DNA of 11,180 nt from PBB1 sp031380885 (GTDB lineage Bacteria; Pseudomonadota; Gammaproteobacteria; Burkholderiales; Burkholderiaceae_C): assembly GCA_031380885.1 (NCBI GenBank), contig JANMXL010000102.1, positions 1-11,180 on the forward strand. The letters run 5' to 3'. This document shows, in pieces, positions 6,310 through 11,180 of the stretch. Each line of letters begins with the position of its first letter. Positions within the stretch are counted from its first letter, which is position 1. The notes beneath the pieces were generated by a model. That model did not search any database, was not told where the DNA came from, and saw nothing but the letters and a program-made list of their open reading frames with translations. The translations under genes and the position numbers were made by a program.

Positions 6310-8280
6310 TCAGCGCTCGACCTGGAAATTGGGTGTGGCGAAAACAAGGTAGGCCGCAGTCTTGACGCGGTTGGACTGCCAGTTCGCCTTGTCGGTCGAG
6401 GCGGTCCACCACGACACGGCCTTGATGATCTCGGTGCGTGTTGCGGTCGGCAGGGCCTGTCCGGTGGCGATCAGCGACAGGCGATCGACCAGCTTGCCGG
6501 CGTCGGCCGCGTCGGCGGTGAAGCGGGACAGATCAATCTTGGTGCCGGTGCTGTTCGGCACATCGGACGCCCTGTCCGAGCCGCCCCACTCCAGGAGGTA
6601 GGTCAGGAAATTCAGGCGCTCCACAGCCGAGACGGCGTTGTGGATGCCAAAGCTCGGCCCGACCAAGGTGGTGCCCGCCACGGGGAAGGTTGGCGAGTAA
6701 AAATTGAACACCGACGGCGGGCGGAACACATGCTCGCGCAGCCCCTCACCCCACCACCAACCGAGCGCATCGCCATCGCTCTGACCATTCAACCCGCGCA
6801 GCACGCTGGTGAACATCAGCACCGGGTCGCGCAGCTTGCCGCCAGTCGCCGTGACGGTCGTGCTGCGTGCTTCCGCATCCAGCAGCACCGCCGCGACGGT
6901 GGCGGCCAGGTCGCCGCGTTGGCCGGTGCCAAAGGTGGCGTACTTGCCTGAGGTGAAGGCGGCTGAAACGCGCGAAATATAGGCCGGCGACGGGTTGCTG
7001 CTGACCAGGTGCTGGATCAGCTGCTTGCCGATGAACGGCGCGGTGTTCGGGTGCGCCATCAGGCTGTCGAGCACCACTTCGAGCGCCGCAGGGGCAGTCA
7101 GGCCCGCCCGCAGCGACGTGCCCGACAGCAGCTGGCGCGCCGACGTGTCGTGCCGCGACGCGACGGCCACCATGTCGCCATTGTGGAAGCGGCAATGGGT
7201 GCCCTCGGGCCAGCAGCCCCAGGAAGTGGCGCCGCCCGCCGGGTAGGTCCAGCCGGTCAGCGCATAGGCATAGGCGCGCACCGTGTCGTTGTCGTAGGTG
7301 GGTGCGCAGGCGCCGCTGCGCAGGCTGCCGTCGGCGTTCAGCAAGCAGGTGCCCACAGAGAACAGTTGCAGAAACTCACGCGCGAAGTTTTCGTTCGGCG
7401 CGTCCCTGTCGTTGTTGACGTTGTCCAGGAAATCGCCCATCACGGGTGACAGCGCGACCTTCTTCAGCACCTGCCGGTAGTTGCCGAAGGCGTTGTCGAG
7501 CAGCGTGTTCTGGTAGTTTCGAAACCCGTAGGTTCCGTCGGCGTCAATGCCGCTCACGACGACGATCTGTTGCAGCGCGAACGCCACACGTTGGCGCAGT
7601 TGGTCGGGCCGCGTCATGGCGTTGCGGTAGAAGTCCCAAACCAATGGCGTGGTGGAGTAGTTGTCTCGCCAGCAATTCTCCCCAGCATGCGCGGCCAAGT
7701 CGCAGTAATCCGTCTGGCTGGCGTTCTGGTGCACCGAGGCGTTGCCGCCGCTGCTGTAGCGCGACGAGGCCAGTAGCAGTTGTGAGGCAATCCAGCTTGA
7801 CGCGCCTTTCGCCTTGATCTCGGCTGTCAGGGCCTCGGTGTTGCCGAAGCTCGCCTGCATCGCCAGCCGGGATGCGTTGCGGGTCGCAGCATCGGTGGCA
7901 ACTGCTGGTGCCGGGATCGTCACCACGGGGGCCGCCGCCGGTGGGGCGACAGAGGCCGACGCCTTGTAGACCTCGCAGTGCTTGACAGTGCCATAAGCCG
8001 GATCGCGGCCAAAGGAAGCGTTGGTGCATGCCACCAAGCCGGAGCGCGTTTTTTGAACCCACTGGCCGCTCACGCCGAATCGCACGCTTTGGGATCCGCG
8101 GGTACTGAAGCTGCCACCCTCGCTGGCGACCGTCACCCACTGCTTGGTTGGTGCTGCCGACGCGGCGCCGCTCACCCCCGCAGCAGTCATGAAGGCGCCG
8201 CCCGCCCACAGCGCCGCGGCCCAGTGACGGGATCGCCCCGCTGCCGAATCACTTCGTATCAACTCGTTTCCTGTGCGCAT
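6310..8280 (-). CDS. DUF1800 family secreted protein with an extra N-terminal module
   Basis: A 656-residue protein. Residues 1 to about 43 form a signal peptide (hydrophobic 19-41, likely cleavage near ASA-A). Residues about 44-107 form a separate module containing W48, VRFG at 67-70, W74, C85, FGRDPAYG at 90-97 and C102. The two cysteines could form a disulfide. An Ala/Pro-rich linker (108-131) leads to the DUF1800 domain, which starts near TRNASRLAMQASFG. Later motifs typical of DUF1800 are NENFAREFLQLFSVG, YALTGWTY, RHDTSARQLLSGT and FRPPSVFNFYSP. The biochemical role of DUF1800 is not established. The family is usually encoded beside DUF1501, as here. ATG 8280 has a strong GGAGGA ribosome site at about 8 bases. 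The gene is the first of a two-gene operon with its own upstream regulatory region. Confidence 0.92.
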   Translation of the reverse strand: MRTGNELIRSDSAAGRSRHWAAALWAGGAFMTAAGVSGAASAAPTKQWVTVASEGGSFSTRGSQSVRFGVSGQWVQKTRSGLVACTNASFGRDPAYGTVKHCEVYKASASVAPPAAAPVVTIPAPAVATDAATRNASRLAMQASFGNTEALTAEIKAKGASSWIASQLLLASSRYSSGGNASVHQNASQTDYCDLAAHAGENCWRDNYSTTPLVWDFYRNAMTRPDQLRQRVAFALQQIVVVSGIDADGTYGFRNYQNTLLDNAFGNYRQVLKKVALSPVMGDFLDNVNNDRDAPNENFAREFLQLFSVGTCLLNADGSLRSGACAPTYDNDTVRAYAYALTGWTYPAGGATSWGCWPEGTHCRFHNGDMVAVASRHDTSARQLLSGTSLRAGLTAPAALEVVLDSLMAHPNTAPFIGKQLIQHLVSSNPSPAYISRVSAAFTSGKYATFGTGQRGDLAATVAAVLLDAEARSTTVTATGGKLRDPVLMFTSVLRGLNGQSDGDALGWWWGEGLREHVFRPPSVFNFYSPTFPVAGTTLVGPSFGIHNAVSAVERLNFLTYLLEWGGSDRASDVPNSTGTKIDLSRFTADAADAGKLVDRLSLIATGQALPTATRTEIIKAVSWWTASTDKANWQSNRVKTAAYLVFATPNFQVER

Positions 8281-8377
8281 CGGAAATCCTCCATTTGCTT
8301 ACAAACCTGCTCGGAATCGTCACTCGCGGCCGCGGGCCGGGCCCTGAAACGTCAGCCCGGAGCGCTGTTTGTCGGTG

Positions 8378-8397
8378 GTTGTGAATGGGTTCACAAC
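8378..8397 (-). promoter_or_regulatory. CRP/FNR-type palindromic operator
   Basis: GTTGTGAA and TTCACAAC are perfect 8-bp complementary arms around TGGG. The core reads TGTGA-N6-TCACA, the consensus half-sites and spacing of CRP-family regulators. It lies about 98 bp before the DUF1800 start codon, so it could control that operon from around its promoter. Which regulator binds, and whether it activates or represses, is unknown. Confidence 0.55.
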
Positions 8398-8398
8398 A

Positions 8399-8450
8399 TC
8401 AACGGCGCTGCATGAGCCTGTGGTCTTCCATGCAGGCTCGGTGCCGTTGA
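8399..8450. repeat. Nested inverted repeat next to the CRP-type site
   Basis: The outer arms are TCAACGGC (8399-8406) and GCCGTTGA (8443-8450). The inner arms are GAGCCTG (8414-8420) and CAGGCTC (8433-8439). The internal loops are unequal (7 and 3 bases) and the apical loop is 12 bases. No T-run follows. It starts one base beyond the CRP-type palindrome. It may be an RNA leader structure or a composite binding region for the downstream minus-strand operon. Confidence 0.45.
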
Positions 8451-8583
8451 AGGCCACTTCTGACAATTGCTTGCACCGCGGGGAAAGCGGACACAAAAGG
8501 CCCCGGGTCGGCGGCGCTTCGGTGCTGGCAAGTCGCAGCAGCGGCAGCCTCAGGACGAGGCTGCGCAGGGAGCGCTCTGGCGG

Positions 8584-8622
8584 CGTGCCCTGCGCCAGGT
8601 GGTTCACCCGGCGCAGGGCACG
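8584..8622 (-). terminator. Strong hairpin after the yceI cluster
   Basis: CGTGCCCTGCGCC (8584-8596) and GGCGCAGGGCACG (8610-8622) are perfect 13-bp arms. Inside them GGTG and CACC can extend the stem after one mismatch, leaving a 3-base loop. It lies 34 bases past the stop of the last yceI gene. No T-run follows in the minus direction, so it may act as a Rho-assisted terminator or an mRNA 3'-end stabiliser rather than a classical intrinsic terminator. Confidence 0.55.
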
Positions 8623-8656
8623 AGCGGCGCGTGAGCGCGTCGCGTCGTTGACTGGC

Positions 8657-9232
8657 TTACTGCTTGATGGCCTCGATCTGGATCAGCAGCTTGATGTCGT
8701 CCGGGATGATCGGCATGCCGTAGCCCATGCCGTAGTCGGTGCGCTGAATGGTGGTCTCGAAATCGCCACCGCAGACTTCGCGCTTGAAGAACGGGCTGTC
8801 ATAGCAGTTGTAGTTTGTGGCCGTCAACGTGACCGGCAGCGTCTTGCCCAGCAGGGTCAGGGTGCCGCTGACCGCGGTCACCTTGTCGCCGTCGAAGCTG
8901 AACTTGTCGCCGACGAATTTCGCGGTCGGGAATTCTTTGGCCTTCAGGAAGTTGTCGCCCTTCAGGTGGCTGTCGAACAGCGCCAGGCCGGTGTTGATCG
9001 ACGCGGTGTCGATGGTGATCTCGGCCTTGCCGGTCTTGGCGGCGCGGTCAAGCGTGATCGAGCCTTCCTTCTTGTCGAAGCGGCCGCGGTTGGTCGAGGT
9101 GCCGAAGTGGCGCGCCTCGAATGTCACGTAGGTGTGCGTGGGTTCGAGGTTGTAGGTGGCGCTTTCAGCGTGCGCGATGCCGGTGGCCGCGAGCAGCGTG
9201 GTGGCGAAGGCGATCAGAGGGAGGGATTTCAT
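8657..9232 (-). CDS. YceI-family periplasmic protein (copy 1)
   Basis: A 191-residue YceI-like protein. Residues 1-22 form a Sec signal peptide ending AHA, so the mature protein is periplasmic. The rest is a lipocalin-like beta-barrel of the YceI family, known from structures to bind polyisoprenoid or similar lipid ligands. Family landmarks are YNLEPTHTYVTFEARHFG at about 27-44, GRFDKKEGSI, HLKGDNFLKAKEFPTAKF, GTLTLLGKTLPVTL, and GDFETTIQRTDYGMGYG near the C-terminus. Two cysteines (in NYNCYD and REVCGG) could form a disulfide in the periplasm. It starts 61 bp after the second yceI gene, with an AGGAGA ribosome site before ATG 9232. It is the last gene of the cluster that begins with cytochrome b561. 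It resembles E. coli YceI more closely than its neighbour does. Physiological ligand unknown. Confidence 0.93.
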   Translation of the reverse strand: MKSLPLIAFATTLLAATGIAHAESATYNLEPTHTYVTFEARHFGTSTNRGRFDKKEGSITLDRAAKTGKAEITIDTASINTGLALFDSHLKGDNFLKAKEFPTAKFVGDKFSFDGDKVTAVSGTLTLLGKTLPVTLTATNYNCYDSPFFKREVCGGDFETTIQRTDYGMGYGMPIIPDDIKLLIQIEAIKQ

Positions 9233-9293
9233 GATGAGTCTCCTGTGGAGGGGTGTTGGAAGAACGCTGGAAATGGGCGGGGCGAGAGGGGGC

Positions 9294-9863
9294 TCACAGC
9301 CTGGCGACGCCGGTCAGCGTCAGCTTGAAGCGGACCTGCACCTCGTTGGCGACGACCGAGGTGTCCCTCCAGTCGCCGTCGCCGATCCTGAAATCGAGCC
9401 GTTTCAGCGTGAACGAGCCGGTGGCCGTGGTGATGCCTGCCGCCTGCGCGAGCAGCACCGGCACCGTCACAGCCTGGCGGCTGCCCTTGATGCTGAGCGT
9501 GCCGGCGACTTCGAGCTTGCCCGCGCCGACCTGCTTGACGGCCGTCGAGGTGAAGCTGGCCTGCGGAAACTTCTGGGTGTCGAACCAGTCGGGCTTCAGC
9601 AATTCCGCTTCGGTTTCGGCGGTGCCGATGGCGGCGCTGCCAAGGTCGATCGTCAGGCTGATCTTGGCAGCGGCGGGTTGCTTCGGGTCGAAAGCCACCT
9701 GTGCATCGAATCTGCGGAACCGGCCGTCCACGGGCACGCCCATTTGGCGGGTCAGAAACGTCATCTCGCTTTGCGCTGGCAGCAGCTTCTGCTGTGCCTG
9801 CGCGGGCAATGCAGCGAACAGCGCGGTCAGCGCCAGTGCAGTGGAAAAGTGAGACAAGTGCAT
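9294..9863 (-). CDS. YceI-family periplasmic protein (copy 2, divergent)
   Basis: A 189-residue protein with a clear Sec signal (residues 1-23, ending AQA). The mature part follows the YceI barrel pattern, with the opening strand LLPAQSEMTFLTRQMGVPVDGRF, then FDTQKFPQASF, GTLSIKGSRQAVTVPVLL and a final DWRDTSVVANEVQVRFKLTL strand. It shares the fold but little exact sequence with the downstream copy. It lacks that copy's two cysteines and its RTDYGMGYG segment, so the two genes are not a recent duplication. A different ligand or partner is plausible. ATG 9863 lies 40 bp after the cytochrome b561 stop. A run of G residues about 11 bases before the start is only a weak ribosome site, so coupling to the upstream gene may help its translation. 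Confidence 0.9.
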   Translation of the reverse strand: MHLSHFSTALALTALFAALPAQAQQKLLPAQSEMTFLTRQMGVPVDGRFRRFDAQVAFDPKQPAAAKISLTIDLGSAAIGTAETEAELLKPDWFDTQKFPQASFTSTAVKQVGAGKLEVAGTLSIKGSRQAVTVPVLLAQAAGITTATGSFTLKRLDFRIGDGDWRDTSVVANEVQVRFKLTLTGVARL

Positions 9864-9903
9864 GGTGTGGTGTTCCCCCCCAATTGATCGATGCTGTTGC
9901 CGC

Positions 9904-10452
9904 TCAGGCGCTGGCGCGACCCGGCCACATGCGGGCGATCAGCCCGTCGCGTTCGATGAACTGGTGCTTCAGCGCACCGGCCACGTGCAGCGCGACGACC
10001 ACCATCAGCGTCCACGCCAGCCAACCGTGCACCGGCTTGATCGCCTGCGCCAGCGCCTTGTCCACGGGCAGCAGATCAGGCAGCGGCAGCACGCCGAACC
10101 AGACGATCGGGAAACCCGCTGCCGAGCTGTAGGCCCAGCCCATCAACGGCACCGCGAAGAACAGCAGGTACAGCCCGCCATGGGCCAGGTGAGCGGCACG
10201 CTGCTGCCAGGCGGGCATCGGCGCGTCGGGTGGTGGCCGGTGCGTCAGGCGCCACAGCAGCCGCAACGCCGACAACGCCAGGATGGTGACGCCAGCCCAC
10301 TTGTGCCAGTTGTAGAGCTTGACCCGCTGCGGCGAGAGCGGCAGGTCTGCCATGTAGAGCCCAAGGCTGAAGGCGCCGACGATTGCCAAAGCCAGCAGCC
10401 AGTGCAGCGCGATGGCCGTCGCGGTGTAGCGGGTCGGTGGGGCTGGGGTCAT
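9904..10452 (-). CDS. Cytochrome b561 family membrane protein
   Basis: A 182-residue inner-membrane di-heme cytochrome of the bacterial b561 (CybB/YceJ) type, expected to pass electrons between the quinone pool and a periplasmic partner. Four hydrophobic segments lie at about 14-34, 51-68, 91-109 and 143-161. Histidines suited to heme ligation are H17 (ALHWLL), H50 (NWHKWAG), H142 (PVHGWLAW) and H156 (VALHVAGALKHQF). The start chosen is the ATG at 10452, giving RYTATAIALHWLL, the usual family N-terminus. A longer open frame upstream has no family resemblance and overlaps the divergent MOSC gene. It is the first gene of the cluster with two yceI genes. E. coli has the same order, yceJ then yceI, which supports a shared function, perhaps with YceI carrying a lipid or quinone-like ligand. 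That last point is inference. Confidence 0.93.
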   Translation of the reverse strand: MTPAPPTRYTATAIALHWLLALAIVGAFSLGLYMADLPLSPQRVKLYNWHKWAGVTILALSALRLLWRLTHRPPPDAPMPAWQQRAAHLAHGGLYLLFFAVPLMGWAYSSAAGFPIVWFGVLPLPDLLPVDKALAQAIKPVHGWLAWTLMVVVALHVAGALKHQFIERDGLIARMWPGRASA

Positions 10453-10621
10453 GCTGTGCTCGGGCGTGGCGTCATGCAGTGAGGTGTACTGTAGAAGGAC
10501 GACACGGCGCAAGTCTTCAGGCGGCTTGATGCGCGCATTCAAAAACCATGAGGCCGCCTTGCCGCCCCCCAACGCCAACCCAGATCGCGCTCGACGCGTC
10601 CAACCCGCCACGCATCGCACC
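10453..10621. promoter_or_regulatory. Divergent intergenic region between cytochrome b561 and MOSC genes
   Basis: A 169-bp region that must hold promoters for both directions. It contains the inverted arms AGGCGGC (10519-10525) and GCCGCCT (10553-10559), and between them the perfect 10-bp palindrome ATGCGCGCAT (10529-10538). I could not identify sigma-70 boxes with confidence on either strand. Confidence 0.35.
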
Positions 10622-11180
10622 ATGCACGTCCTCAGCACCAACATCGCCACCGCCCGTGAAATCGACATCAATGGCCGCCAGGCGCTGACCGGCATCAACA
10701 AGCGCAGCGTCAGCGGCCAGGTCGGGGTCGAAGCGCTGGGCTTGGTCGGTGACGAGCAGGCCGACCTGTCGGTGCATGGCGGCCTGGGCAAGGCGGTCTA
10801 CGCCTACCCGATCGAGCATTACGCCTTCTGGCAGACGGTGCGCGCGCAGGCCAAGGTCGCCGCGTGGAACGAGCCGCTGCCGCACGGTTTCATGGGCGAG
10901 AACCTGACGATCAGCGGGTTACTTGAAACCCAGGTCTGCATCGGCGACGTGCTGCGCTTTGCGAACTGCGAACTGGCGGTCAGCGAGCCACGCTTTCCGT
11001 GCGTCAAGTTCAACGCGGTGATGGGCTTCAACCAGGCCGGCAAGCTGATGGTGGCGAATGCCTGGTGCGGCTTCTACCTGGCCGTGCGCGTGCCGGGCAC
11101 GGTGGTGGCAGGAGAAACCTTCGAGCTGATCCACGGCCCGCGCGAGGTCGGCATCACCGAGCTGTTTCGGTCGACGCTGG
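10622..11180 (+). CDS. MOSC-domain protein, YiiM-like (3' end outside window)
   Basis: The frame is open to the window edge, giving 186 residues without a stop. The protein is a stand-alone MOSC domain, a family linked to molybdenum-cofactor sulfuration and, in bacterial YiiM/YcbX proteins, to reductive detoxification of N-hydroxylated compounds. Visible landmarks are MHVLSTNIA at the start, GDEQADLSVHGGLGKAVYAY around residues 43-62, GENLTISGL at 92-100, and EPRFPCVKF at 122-130. C127 in the last motif is the conserved MOSC cysteine, the probable Mo ligand or sulfur acceptor. ATG 10622 fits the family start but has no Shine-Dalgarno sequence. An in-frame ATG at 10529 with a weak AGGCGG would add 31 Pro/Arg-rich residues of no known family. 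The gene is divergent from cytochrome b561. Both would have redox roles, but nothing ties them together directly. Confidence 0.92.
   Translation, partial: MHVLSTNIATAREIDINGRQALTGINKRSVSGQVGVEALGLVGDEQADLSVHGGLGKAVYAYPIEHYAFWQTVRAQAKVAAWNEPLPHGFMGENLTISGLLETQVCIGDVLRFANCELAVSEPRFPCVKFNAVMGFNQAGKLMVANAWCGFYLAVRVPGTVVAGETFELIHGPREVGITELFRSTL

Larger units (their letters stand above)
8281..8656. other. Intergenic regulatory region upstream of the DUF1800-DUF1501 operon
   Basis: A 376-bp region between the yceI stop and the DUF1800 start, both on the minus strand. It holds the GGAGGA ribosome site next to 8280, a perfect CRP-type palindrome (8378-8397), a nested inverted repeat (8399-8450) and a strong hairpin near the yceI end (8584-8622). 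No convincing gene or sigma-70 promoter could be picked by eye. Confidence 0.6.

Noticed and set aside
5977..6951. Plus-strand open frame spanning the DUF1501/DUF1800 junction
   Set aside because: It is antisense to two well-supported genes, has no recognisable domain and has no ribosome site.
8369..9328. Plus-strand open frame of 319 codons opposite the first yceI gene
   Set aside because: It is rich in Val/Arg/Gly with no domain, and it mirrors the codon pattern of the yceI gene. It also crosses the strong hairpin and the CRP-type site.
1..11180. CRISPR array, tRNA, rRNA, prophage or known defence system
   Set aside because: No regularly spaced repeats, no tRNA-like cloverleaf, no rRNA core and no nuclease, helicase or toxin-antitoxin motif was found on either strand.

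Overview
The window looks like chromosomal DNA from a GC-rich betaproteobacterium, most likely a Burkholderiales member. The evidence is the codon usage of the intact genes, the glpK fragment, the DUF1800/DUF1501 pair and the cytochrome b561-YceI cluster. No ribosomal marker is present, so the taxon is inference. No rRNA, tRNA or CRISPR array was seen.

Layout. (1) 1-417 is the 3' end of a glycerol kinase gene. Its stop codon lies inside a short minus-strand match to the N-terminus of an IS110-family transposase. (2) 600-4713 is a plus-strand block of family 2 glycosyltransferases (GT2) in very different states. An intact GT2 (600-1535) overlaps by 4 bp the start of a second GT2-like gene that breaks off after about 50 codons (1532-1726). 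An AT-rich island follows (about 1930-2935), which I read as one decayed GT2 gene with several stops and frame changes. Next come an intact GT2 (3088-3987), a stretch with no recognisable gene (3988-4323), and the C-terminal remnant of another GT2 (about 4324-4713). This is a degraded surface-polysaccharide or protein-glycosylation locus with two genes that still look functional.

(3) 4850-8280, minus strand, is a two-gene operon. A secreted DUF1800 protein carrying an extra N-terminal cysteine-containing module comes first, then a Tat-type exported DUF1501 protein 20 bp downstream. Its upstream region holds a perfect CRP-type palindrome and an adjacent nested inverted repeat. (4) 8657-10452, minus strand, is a three-gene cluster: cytochrome b561, then two different YceI-family periplasmic proteins, closed by a strong hairpin. 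(5) From 10622 a divergent MOSC-domain gene runs off the right edge.

The intact right half encodes ordinary envelope and redox functions. The unusual part is the left half, where one glycosyltransferase locus shows intact, truncated and decayed genes side by side with a transposase relic. I do not see a convincing new defence or mobile system. The least explained features are the accessory module on the DUF1800 protein, the regulatory region in front of it, and the block at 3988-4323.
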